Assembly: GCA_009786495.1 (NCBI GenBank)
Contig: WQTB01000054.1
Location: forward strand, 2,255-7,681
Source: Treponema sp.
Lineage (GTDB): Bacteria > Spirochaetota > Spirochaetia > Treponematales > Breznakiellaceae
Reading direction: 5' to 3'
Length of the DNA: 5,427 bases
Shown: piece after piece, positions 1 to 5,427 of the stretch
Layout of the letters: each line of letters begins with the position of its first letter
How positions within the stretch are numbered: position 1 is the first letter of the stretch
Translations under genes and position numbers: made by a program
Notes under the pieces: generated by a model
The model's input: only the letters and a program-made list of their open reading frames with translations
Databases searched by the model: none
What the model was told of the DNA's origin: nothing

Positions 1-152
1 CGCGTAAGCCTGTGTATGCCGTGGGATTCAATGCCGTAAAGGTCGGCCCTTATAAGAACATCGGAAATTATTACGCTTTCTTTCCGCGAAAAACCATACG
101 CTTCAAAAAGCCTTTCGCAGAACTGCCGCGTTTTTACTGTATCAATGAACAT
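1..152 (-). CDS. Ldh2-family malate/L-lactate dehydrogenase, N-terminal fragment (cut by window edge)
   Basis: An open frame starts at the ATG complementary to 150-152 and stays open to the left edge, giving 50 full codons. Residues 31-49 carry the run DVLIRADLYGIESHGIHRL, the N-terminal signature of the Ldh2/malate-lactate-ureidoglycolate dehydrogenase family; the Ser43-His44-Gly45 triplet includes the conserved histidine thought to act in catalysis. Residues 8-30 look like the helix that precedes it in the family. These enzymes are cytoplasmic NAD(P)-dependent oxidoreductases acting on 2-oxo/2-hydroxy acids (or imines, sulfolactate, ureidoglycolate), and the substrate cannot be told from this fragment. 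The codon two before the ATG is an in-frame TGA, which fixes the start; only a weak GGA serves as Shine-Dalgarno. The gene begins 30 bp after the metK stop on the same strand with no terminator between, so it is probably transcribed from the metK promoter. Family usual length is about 330-360 residues, so most of the gene lies outside. Confidence 0.8.
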   Translation of the reverse strand, partial: MFIDTVKTRQFCERLFEAYGFSRKESVIISDVLIRADLYGIESHGIHRLT

Positions 153-182
153 CAGTCATTCCACATATCAGCGCGCTTTGCG

Positions 183-1355
183 TTATACAACCGCTTTTTT
201 TAGCTCTTCGGCTTTATCGGTTTTTTCCCAAGGGAATTCGCTGCGGCCGAAGTGTCCGTAAGACGCAGTCTTCTGATAAATCGGGCGGCGCAGATCGAGT
301 GTTTTTACGATTCCTGCGGGGCTGAGATCAAAGACTTTGCTAATCGCTTTTTCGATTTTTTCTTCGTTTACATTTTTTGCCGTGCCGAATGTGTCAACCA
401 TGACAGAAACGGGGAAAGGTACGCCGATTGCGTAAGCAAGCTGGATTTCGCAGCGATCGGCGAGTTTGGCGGCGACAATATTTTTTGCGACATAACGCGC
501 CGCGTACGCCGCAGACCTGTCAACCTTTGTCGGATCCTTGCCGGAGAAAGCGCCGCCGCCGTGACGCCCCATGCCGCCGTATGTGTCGACAATTATCTTG
601 CGGCCTGTAAGCCCTGTGTCGCCGAACGGTCCGCCGATTACAAACCGTCCTGTCGGGTTAATATAATATTTTGTTTTATTGTCAAGAAGCCCTGTGGGTT
701 CAAGCACAGGTTTTATAATGCTTTCTATTATCGCGGCTTCAAGGTCTTTATACGCAACGTCAGGATCATGCTGATGAGAAACCACAACGGTATCGATGCG
801 GACAGGCTTGAAACCTTCGTACTCAACAGTCACTTGGCTCTTGGAATCGGGGCGCAGCCATTTTATGGTCTGGTTTTTTCGGAGCTTTGATGCGTTTAAA
901 AGAATTTTATGCGCAAGCATGATTGGAAGCGGCATAAGCTCCTTTGTTTCATTGCAAGCATAACCGAACATCATCCCCTGATCGCCTGCTCCCTGCTGTC
1001 CTTTAAATTTTTTAAGCCCTGTTCCCGACACGCCCTGGGAAATATCAGGAGACTGGCTGTGGATCATGTCCAGAACCGCCATCGAATTGCAGTCAAGACC
1101 GTATGACGGGTCTGTATAGCCGATATCCCTGGCGACGTCGCGGACAAGATGATGAAAATCAACGAATGTATTTGTCGTAATCTCGCCGCCGATTAACACC
1201 ATGGAAGTTGACGCGAATGTTTCGCAGGCTACGCGGCTTTGCGGATCTTCTTTTAGGCACGCGTCAAGAACCGCGTCAGAAATTTGATCGCAGAGTTTAT
1301 CGGGATGGCCTTCTCCCACTGATTCCGACGTAAAAAAATAACGGGATGTTTTCAT
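183..1355 (-). CDS. metK: S-adenosylmethionine synthase (methionine adenosyltransferase)
   Basis: The 390-residue product makes S-adenosylmethionine from methionine and ATP, releasing phosphate and pyrophosphate; it is a cytoplasmic tetrameric housekeeping enzyme. Length fits the family (E. coli MetK has 384). Seen motifs: GEGHPDK at 14-20, with the catalytic His17 and metal-binding Asp19; [12 protein letters not shown] at 122-133, the ATP-binding signature; and [16 protein letters not shown] at 266-281, the second signature with conserved Lys273 and Lys277. All three structural domains are present and nothing is truncated. The start is supported by an AGGAG Shine-Dalgarno site 6 bases upstream and by the N-terminal [11 protein letters not shown] context. 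The gene is divergent from the glucanotransferase gene and has its own sigma70-like promoter. The leader is about 60 bases, too short for known SAM riboswitch classes, so no methionine/SAM control element is evident. The dehydrogenase gene follows 30 bp downstream. Confidence 0.98.
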   Translation of the reverse strand: MKTSRYFFTSESVGEGHPDKLCDQISDAVLDACLKEDPQSRVACETFASTSMVLIGGEITTNTFVDFHHLVRDVARDIGYTDPSYGLDCNSMAVLDMIHSQSPDISQGVSGTGLKKFKGQQGAGDQGMMFGYACNETKELMPLPIMLAHKILLNASKLRKNQTIKWLRPDSKSQVTVEYEGFKPVRIDTVVVSHQHDPDVAYKDLEAAIIESIIKPVLEPTGLLDNKTKYYINPTGRFVIGGPFGDTGLTGRKIIVDTYGGMGRHGGGAFSGKDPTKVDRSAAYAARYVAKNIVAAKLADRCEIQLAYAIGVPFPVSVMVDTFGTAKNVNEEKIEKAISKVFDLSPAGIVKTLDLRRPIYQKTASYGHFGRSEFPWEKTDKAEELKKAVV

Positions 1356-1361
1356 TTTTTT

Positions 1362-1366
1362 CTCCT
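1362..1366 (-). promoter_or_regulatory. metK ribosome binding site
   Basis: On the minus strand AGGAG ends 6 bases before the metK ATG. It is a standard Shine-Dalgarno sequence, useful as a contrast to the G-only sites before the two plus-strand genes. Confidence 0.85.
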
Positions 1367-1422
1367 GTAATTAAATATTAATTCTATTGATCCTGAATTT
1401 TCTTTAAAAAATAATATAAATA

Positions 1423-1451
1423 ATTGTAAGTTGGAAATTCCGAATTGGCAA
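1423..1451 (-). promoter_or_regulatory. Probable sigma70-type promoter of metK
   Basis: Read on the minus strand, TTGCCA (complement of 1446-1451) is followed after exactly 17 bases by TACAAT (complement of 1423-1428); each hexamer matches the consensus at five of six positions. Transcription would start near 1416, leaving a leader of about 60 bases. The spacer contains the short dyad GGAAATTCC (1433-1441). The assignment rests on sequence match and position only. Confidence 0.65.
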
Positions 1452-1453
1452 GT

Positions 1454-1472
1454 GTAAATAATTATTGTTTAC
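1454..1472. promoter_or_regulatory. 19-bp near-perfect dyad, candidate operator in the divergent promoter region
   Basis: The sequence GTAAATAATTATTGTTTAC is an inverted repeat centred on 1463, in which eight of nine base pairs match; the only mismatch is 1459/1467. It starts 3 bp from the metK -35 element and overlaps the likely malQ -35 element, the place expected for a regulator that controls both divergent genes. AT-rich DNA gives chance dyads, so function is an inference; no regulator gene is in the window. I cannot assign it to a known operator family. Confidence 0.4.
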
Positions 1473-1496
1473 GATTTGTTATTATGGGATTATAAT
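1468..1496 (+). promoter_or_regulatory. Probable sigma70-type promoter of the glucanotransferase gene
   Basis: A perfect TATAAT -10 hexamer lies at 1491-1496. At 17-bp spacing upstream is TTTACG (1468-1473), a four-of-six match to the -35 consensus; TTGTTT at 1465-1470 is an alternative with a long 20-bp spacer. Transcription would start near 1503, giving a leader of about 20 bases before the ATG at 1524. The weak -35 beside a strong -10 would suit activator or repressor control through the overlapping dyad. Confidence 0.65.
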
Positions 1497-1512
1497 GTAA
1501 TGATTCAAAAAT

Positions 1513-1518
1513 GGGGGG
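1513..1518 (+). promoter_or_regulatory. G-run ribosome binding site of the glucanotransferase gene
   Basis: Six consecutive G end 5 bases before the ATG at 1524. It can pair with the CCUCC core of 16S rRNA only in part (GG or G-U pairs), yet spacing is ideal and no other purine-rich site is near. It supports 1524 over the in-frame TTG at 1476 and ATG at 1500, which would lie within or upstream of the -10 region and the predicted transcription start. Confidence 0.65.
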
Positions 1519-1523
1519 TATTT

Positions 1524-3542
1524 ATGGAAAAAAAGACTAATATCAAGCGTCTTCTTGGCGCGGTGATTCCGGTCGGCGCATTGCGTACCGGCAGAGGAAT
1601 TGGAGTAGGGGAATTTTCCGACCTTGCTGATTTTGCGCTTTTGTGCAAAAAAATGAAAATCGGGATAATACAAATTCTGCCTGTGAACGACACGGGTTTT
1701 GACAGCTCTCCATACTTCAGCCTTACAGCTTTCGGTCTTCAGCCGCTTTATCTGAGCATAGAAAAACTGGACGAATTCGCGAAAGCCGATAACACGGTAA
1801 AAAAACGCGTAAAAGCCGCAAAGGAAAAATTTGAAAGCTGCAGGCGTTTTTCCCATTATGAAGTGTTAAAGGAAAAACTTGAAATATGCCGCCTTATTTA
1901 TGCCGCCAATAAAGACGAAATAAATAAAAGCGCGTCGGAAGGCAGCCTTAAAAAATGGATAAACGATAATTCATGGATAAAAGAATACGCCGTTTACAGA
2001 AGGCTCAAGGAAAAAAACGATTTAAAATCGTGGAAGGAATGGAGCGAGTATAAAAATGTAACGGCATCCGATATTGATAACCTTTGGAAGGATAAAACGC
2101 TTCGCGAAGATCATATTTTCTGGGTATGGATTCAACAGGCTTTAGACGATCAATTTTCAAAAGCGTCAAAAGCGATTTCGGATGCGGGGATCATACTTGA
2201 AGGCGATCTTCCGATTCTTATGAACGAAGACAGCTGCGATGTATGGGCTCATCCTGAAATTTTCAATCAGGAACTTTTTGCAGGAGCTCCGCCTGATATG
2301 TACAGTCCTGACGGACAGAACTGGGGTTTTCCGATTTACAACTGGGAAGAACAGGAGAAGGACAATTTTTCATGGTGGCGCAAAAGGCTTTCTGTCGCGG
2401 AAAAATATTATCACGCGTACCGCATTGATCATGTTCTCGGCTTTTTCAGGATTTGGGCAAGCTCGCGTTACGATCATTCGTCAGCGCTCGGACGCTTTGT
2501 TCCGTATGTTCCCGTTACTTCAGGCGATCTAAAGAAAATTAATTTTGACAAAGGAAGAGTGCGCTGGATGTCGCAGCCCCATATCAAAACAGGCGAAATC
2601 TGGCACGAGTTCAGGGTTAACTGGGGGTACTTTGTAACCGAAGCGGAAATAAGGGCGACGGCGAACAAGGTCTTTACAAAAGCGCTGACAAGAATCGGCG
2701 ATGAAGAAATGTGGCTCTTCAAGAAAAATATCAGGGGAGAAAAAGATATTGACGCGCTGTCGTTTCATCCAGTTATCCGCGATTACCTTGTTAAAAGATG
2801 GAAGGACAGGTTTCTGCTTGAATACAGCAAGGGAAGATTTTCGCCTGTCTGGGTGTACAGCGATACAACCGCGTATAAATCATTATCGCAGGGAGAAAAG
2901 GACGCGCTTAAAGACCTTTTTGATAAACGGCAGAGCAGATCAGAAAAAATCTGGGCTCACCTTGGCATGAAGCTTCTTACGGTTTTGGTTGAATCATCTT
3001 CGATGATCCCGTGCGCGGAAGATTTGGGCGCGGTTCCGCCGTGCGTTCCGCGGGTGCTTTCCAGGCTTCAGATTTTCGGGCTGCGCGTTGTCCGCTGGTT
3101 CCGCGAATGGGACAAGGGAGGATCGCCCTATATTCCGTTTGAAAATTATCCGAAATTGAGCGTATGCACGCCCGCAGTTCATGACAGTTCCACTGTAAGG
3201 GAGTGGTGGGAAAAGGAAGCGGATCAGAAACAGTTTGCCAATTTTATCGGAGTGCCGTCGCTGCCGAAAATTTACAATCCCGGGACAGCCAAGGCGATTT
3301 TATCTAAAGCGGCGTCCGCCCGTTCGTATTTCCGCGTGTTCCAGATACAGGACCTTCTTCATTTATCGAATAACTGGTATTCAGACGATCCGTCTGATGA
3401 AAGGATAAACACGCCCGGAACGCAAAGCGAAAACAACTGGTCATACCGCCTTCCCGCTTTAATCAGCGAGATAGCGAAGGACAAAGAACTGATTGCCGCT
3501 GTGGCGGAGCTTAGTAGAATTAAAGCCGTTAAGAAATTGTAA
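1524..3542 (+). CDS. malQ: 4-alpha-glucanotransferase (GH77), DPE2-type without CBM20 domains
   Basis: The 672-residue cytoplasmic enzyme should move glucosyl or maltooligosyl units between alpha-1,4-glucans, releasing glucose from maltose or malto-oligosaccharides. GH77 motifs are all visible: ILPVNDT at 51-57, SPYFSLTAF at 62-70, EGDLPI at 226-231, GAPPD and GQNWGFP at 254-270, RIDH at 300-303 with nucleophile Asp302, AEDLG at 498-502 with acid/base Glu499, and HD at 553-554 with stabiliser Asp554. The Asp302-Glu499 distance is 197 residues, against 47 (Asp293-Glu340) in the Thermus aquaticus enzyme, so about 150 residues are inserted. That insertion, with RIDHVLGFFRIW and HDSSTVREWW, matches plant DPE2 (disproportionating enzyme 2), whose two N-terminal CBM20 starch-binding domains are absent here: the catalytic domain begins at about residue 10. 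Preferred partner glycans are therefore uncertain. The start is chosen by the ribosome binding site; an earlier in-frame ATG at 1500 would add eight residues. Divergent from metK; malQ is the usual name, though the subtype is DPE2. Confidence 0.93.
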   Translation: MEKKTNIKRLLGAVIPVGALRTGRGIGVGEFSDLADFALLCKKMKIGIIQILPVNDTGFDSSPYFSLTAFGLQPLYLSIEKLDEFAKADNTVKKRVKAAKEKFESCRRFSHYEVLKEKLEICRLIYAANKDEINKSASEGSLKKWINDNSWIKEYAVYRRLKEKNDLKSWKEWSEYKNVTASDIDNLWKDKTLREDHIFWVWIQQALDDQFSKASKAISDAGIILEGDLPILMNEDSCDVWAHPEIFNQELFAGAPPDMYSPDGQNWGFPIYNWEEQEKDNFSWWRKRLSVAEKYYHAYRIDHVLGFFRIWASSRYDHSSALGRFVPYVPVTSGDLKKINFDKGRVRWMSQPHIKTGEIWHEFRVNWGYFVTEAEIRATANKVFTKALTRIGDEEMWLFKKNIRGEKDIDALSFHPVIRDYLVKRWKDRFLLEYSKGRFSPVWVYSDTTAYKSLSQGEKDALKDLFDKRQSRSEKIWAHLGMKLLTVLVESSSMIPCAEDLGAVPPCVPRVLSRLQIFGLRVVRWFREWDKGGSPYIPFENYPKLSVCTPAVHDSSTVREWWEKEADQKQFANFIGVPSLPKIYNPGTAKAILSKAASARSYFRVFQIQDLLHLSNNWYSDDPSDERINTPGTQSENNWSYRLPALISEIAKDKELIAAVAELSRIKAVKKL

Positions 3543-3550
3543 AATAATAT

Positions 3551-3574
3551 CTTAACAGACAGGCTTAACAGACA
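3551..3574 (+). repeat. Tandem 11-bp direct repeat with 13-bp period
   Basis: CTTAACAGACA occurs at 3551-3561 and again at 3564-3574, separated by GG; the bases after the second copy (TG) also share the G. It begins 8 bp after the glucanotransferase stop codon. It could be a two-site operator for the downstream AAA gene or simply a duplication; no further copy was seen in the gap. Confidence 0.75.
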
Positions 3575-3597
3575 TGAATAAGGACTCTGAATTTCAT

Positions 3598-3626
3598 TTG
3601 CAGGCGGGACGGTCTGCGCATATAAA
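3598..3626 (+). promoter_or_regulatory. Possible promoter of the AAA ATPase gene
   Basis: TTGCAG (3598-3603) and TATAAA (3621-3626) are separated by 17 bp. The -35 matches only in its TTG core, while the -10 matches at five of six positions. Transcription would start near 3633 with a leader of about 44 bases. A rival -10 is TATGAT at 3649-3654, but it lacks a credible -35. The 134-bp gap and absence of a clear terminator after malQ mean read-through from malQ is also possible. Confidence 0.35.
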
Positions 3627-3665
3627 TATATTTTCACTAAATCAAATTTATGATAGTATGGCATT

Positions 3666-3672
3666 GGGGGGG
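3666..3672 (+). promoter_or_regulatory. G-run ribosome binding site of the AAA ATPase gene
   Basis: Seven consecutive G end 4 bases before the ATG at 3677. It resembles the six-G site before the glucanotransferase gene and decides this start: an in-frame ATG at 3650 has only AT-rich sequence before it. A homopolymer of this kind at a ribosome binding site could vary in length by slippage; that is an inference. Confidence 0.65.
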
Positions 3673-3676
3673 ACAG

Positions 3677-5427
3677 ATGTCTGATCAATATATTTACAGA
3701 AGCAACGAGTATATAAAAATTCTGCCTGTCTGGGCGCAGGAGCTTGCGGAAAACTACGGTTCAAAAACCGCGAACCTGTATATATTATACGGCAATATCA
3801 GGGATTTTCTTCCGCATAAACGCAAGGAAGGCGAGTTTACATTCAAGAGAGTTCAGGATTACATCTCGGAAATTATTTTCGGCAATCAGGATATTATCGC
3901 GTATTACGACTGTTCAAGCGGCGTAACGTTCTGCGAAGCGCAGATGGAAACCGATTATCTTGCGGACGTCCCCAAATTTGTCGTAAGCCCCGATACCGAC
4001 AAAAGCGATTTTATTTCAAATGATCCTGAAAAATGTTTTCCGTATCTTGAAAAATATTTTTTATCGCAGAGCGTTAAAAGCCGCAAGGTGCTGATAATTG
4101 ACGACGCTGAAACCATCGTTCCCGCAGGCGATTTGATTCGCCTTTCAGACCGCGACCGTTATTGCATGGTAACTTTCAACCGCTGGGCAAGAGATCCAAA
4201 ATTCATAAGAAGCGACATATCGATAATTCTCCTTACCGAAAACCTTTCGGATATTTCTTCGCGTTTGACAAGCTCTCCGTTAACTGTAAAAATCAATGTT
4301 CCGTTTCCTGACGCCAAGATCAGGGAGAGTTATCTTTTATCCAGAGAGAAAGAAGGAAAGCTCCTTTTGGACCGCGGCCTTTCGGCGGAAAAGCTTGCTG
4401 TAATCACATCGGGCTTGAACCTGATGAACCTGAACCGGCTTGCCGCCGAAAGCTACGAAAAAAAACAGCCGCTGTCGCTTGAAATAATGCGGCAGAAAAA
4501 AAAGGAAATTATCGAAAACGAAGCCGGCGGACTTCTTGAGTTTATGGAAACTTCATACGATCTTTCCCATGTTTCAGGCCATGACTTTGTAAAAAAACGT
4601 TTTAAAAACGCCGCAAAGGCAATCAAAAAGGGACGCCCGGACGTTCTCCCGATGGGGTACTTGATCGCAGGCCCTGTCGGAACAGGAAAGAGTTTTATGG
4701 TTAACGCGTTCGCGGGCGAAATCGGAATCCCGATGGTAAAGTTCCGCAACTTCCGCACCAAATGGCAGGGTGAAACAGAATCGAATCTTGAAAGGGTGTT
4801 AAACATTCTTTCCGCGATGGCTCCTGTAGGGGTTATGATCGACGAAGCCGACGCATTCTTAGGCGATCGCAATCAGGAGGGAGATTCCGGAACCAGTAAC
4901 CGCGTCTTCGCGCAAATCGCTTCGTTCATGGGAAACACCGATTACCGCGGCAAGATTATCTGGTTTTTAATAACATGCCGCCCCGATTTGATTCCAATCG
5001 ATCTAAAGCGGCAGGGCCGTGCGGAAGAGCATCTGGCTCTTTTTTACCCCGAAACAAAAAAAGACAGGGAAGATCTTTTTAACACACTGGTCAGAAAACT
5101 TGATCTTGATATCAGAAATTTTTCTGTCACTGATCTTTTTAAAAAATATGATCATGAATATTCCGGCGCTGACCTTGAGGCGGTTTTGGTCAGGGCGAAA
5201 TTAAATGCCGCGCTTGCAGACCGCGTCTTTGTCAAACGCGAAGATATGGAAGACGCAATGAGCGATTTTGTTCCGGCGGCATACCCCTACGAAGTTGAAC
5301 TTCAAAATCTTGTCGCCGTTCTTGAATGTACTTCCAAAGAAATGATCCCTGTGCGTTTTCAAAAACTTCCGCGAAGCAAGATAATAAGCGAGATTCAGGA
5401 ACTAAAAGCGCTTCTCGGGGAAAAATA
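3677..5427 (+). CDS. Ycf46-like AAA family ATPase with degenerate N-terminal P-loop-like domain
   Basis: The frame is open for 583 codons; the last two bases are TA, so a TAA or TAG is probably completed just past the window and the protein is essentially whole. Residues 1-225 form a degenerate domain: LYGNIRDFLP at 37-46, VLIIDDAETIVP at 138-149 resembling a Walker B strand, and IILLTENLSDI at 183-193, with no Walker A lysine motif. A helical linker (about 226-290) leads to one AAA module: Walker A GPVGTGKS at 332-339 (Lys338), pore-loop-like KWQGE at 362-366, Walker B VMIDEAD at 386-392 (Asp389, Glu390), and sensor-1 strand FLITCRPD at 430-437, where Cys434 replaces the usual Asn. Candidate arginine fingers are Arg445 and Arg448, and the sensor-2 region is SGADLEAVLVRA at 496-507. 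The layout and the linker text match Ycf46-like ATPases of chloroplasts, cyanobacteria and other bacteria. No signal peptide or membrane segment is seen, so it should act in the cytoplasm as a ring ATPase that remodels an unknown partner. The substrate is not known. Confidence 0.88.
   Translation, partial: MSDQYIYRSNEYIKILPVWAQELAENYGSKTANLYILYGNIRDFLPHKRKEGEFTFKRVQDYISEIIFGNQDIIAYYDCSSGVTFCEAQMETDYLADVPKFVVSPDTDKSDFISNDPEKCFPYLEKYFLSQSVKSRKVLIIDDAETIVPAGDLIRLSDRDRYCMVTFNRWARDPKFIRSDISIILLTENLSDISSRLTSSPLTVKINVPFPDAKIRESYLLSREKEGKLLLDRGLSAEKLAVITSGLNLMNLNRLAAESYEKKQPLSLEIMRQKKKEIIENEAGGLLEFMETSYDLSHVSGHDFVKKRFKNAAKAIKKGRPDVLPMGYLIAGPVGTGKSFMVNAFAGEIGIPMVKFRNFRTKWQGETESNLERVLNILSAMAPVGVMIDEADAFLGDRNQEGDSGTSNRVFAQIASFMGNTDYRGKIIWFLITCRPDLIPIDLKRQGRAEEHLALFYPETKKDREDLFNTLVRKLDLDIRNFSVTDLFKKYDHEYSGADLEAVLVRAKLNAALADRVFVKREDMEDAMSDFVPAAYPYEVELQNLVAVLECTSKEMIPVRFQKLPRSKIISEIQELKALLGEK

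Noticed and set aside
12..203. Short plus-strand frame of 63 codons
   Set aside because: It is antisense to the Ldh2-family fragment and the end of metK, where the minus strand shows a clear family signature; no ribosome binding site precedes it.
252..890. Open frame of 212 codons on the plus strand
   Set aside because: It lies wholly antisense to metK, whose signature motifs are certain, and its translation is rich in Cys and Arg with no recognisable motif. It is a shadow of metK codon use.
1356..1422. SAM riboswitch in the metK leader
   Set aside because: The predicted leader is about 60 bases, AT-rich, and shows no paired stems of the kind found in SAM riboswitches.
1476..1523. Upstream TTG (1476) or ATG (1500) starts for the glucanotransferase
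   Set aside because: Both lie upstream of the predicted transcription start near 1503, in or beside the -10 region, and lack a well-placed ribosome binding site. The family homology begins after residue 8 of the 1524 start.
3600..3617. Hairpin (GCAGGC paired with GTCTGC) as a terminator for the glucanotransferase gene
   Set aside because: The stem is only 6 pairs with one G-U, and it is followed by mixed A/T sequence rather than a T-run. It also overlaps the possible AAA promoter.
3650..3676. Upstream in-frame ATG for the AAA gene at 3650
   Set aside because: It has no purine-rich site before it, whereas the ATG at 3677 has a G-run at good spacing; the nine extra residues (MIVWHWGGQ) look like translated leader.
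4453..4872. Open frame of 139 codons on the minus strand
   Set aside because: It is antisense to the AAA module, including Walker A and B, and its low-complexity Ser/Ile/Phe-rich translation resembles nothing known.
1..5427. CRISPR arrays, insertion sequences, tRNA or rRNA genes, attachment sites
   Set aside because: No regular spaced repeats, transposase motifs, terminal inverted repeats or RNA gene signatures were seen; the window is filled by four genes with short gaps.

Overview
The window holds one truncated gene and three whole or nearly whole genes of a bacterium. From left to right these are: the 5' end of an Ldh2-type malate/lactate dehydrogenase gene (minus strand, 1-152, running off the left edge); metK, S-adenosylmethionine synthase (minus strand, 183-1355); a 4-alpha-glucanotransferase of the DPE2 type (plus strand, 1524-3542); and a Ycf46-like AAA ATPase (plus strand, 3677 to the right edge, its stop codon cut by the window end). 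I see no RNA genes, insertion sequences, CRISPR arrays or tRNAs.

The organism is clearly bacterial: sigma70-like promoters, Shine-Dalgarno sequences and tight spacing. Base composition is moderate, with AT-rich intergenic DNA. The strong Shine-Dalgarno sites argue against Bacteroidota. The CBM-less DPE2-type glucanotransferase and the G-run ribosome binding sites would fit a spirochaete (Treponema-like), but that is a weak inference and no feature here proves it.

Layout: metK and the glucanotransferase gene are divergent and share a 168-bp AT-rich control region (1356-1523). It holds back-to-back promoters: TTGCCA-N17-TACAAT for metK and TTTACG-N17-TATAAT for malQ. A 19-bp near-perfect dyad (centre 1463) lies between and partly over the two -35 elements, where one regulator could act on both. 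On the minus strand, the Ldh2-family gene starts 30 bp after metK with no visible terminator between them, so the two are probably co-transcribed. On the plus strand, the AAA gene follows malQ after 134 bp, which contain an 11-bp tandem direct repeat and a possible promoter of its own.

Function: metK supplies SAM. The glucanotransferase handles maltose/glucan metabolism. The Ldh2 fragment belongs to a family of NAD(P)-dependent 2-hydroxyacid-type oxidoreductases. The AAA protein has the Ycf46-like plan of an N-terminal degenerate P-loop-like domain plus one intact AAA module, and its cellular role is unknown. The genes do not form an obvious single pathway. The least ordinary items are the AAA protein with a non-canonical sensor-1 residue, the DPE2-type enzyme without starch-binding domains, the pure G-run ribosome binding sites on both plus-strand genes, and the dyad in the divergent promoter region. 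I do not see a convincing new multi-gene system inside these borders; if the AAA gene belongs to one, its partners lie to the right.
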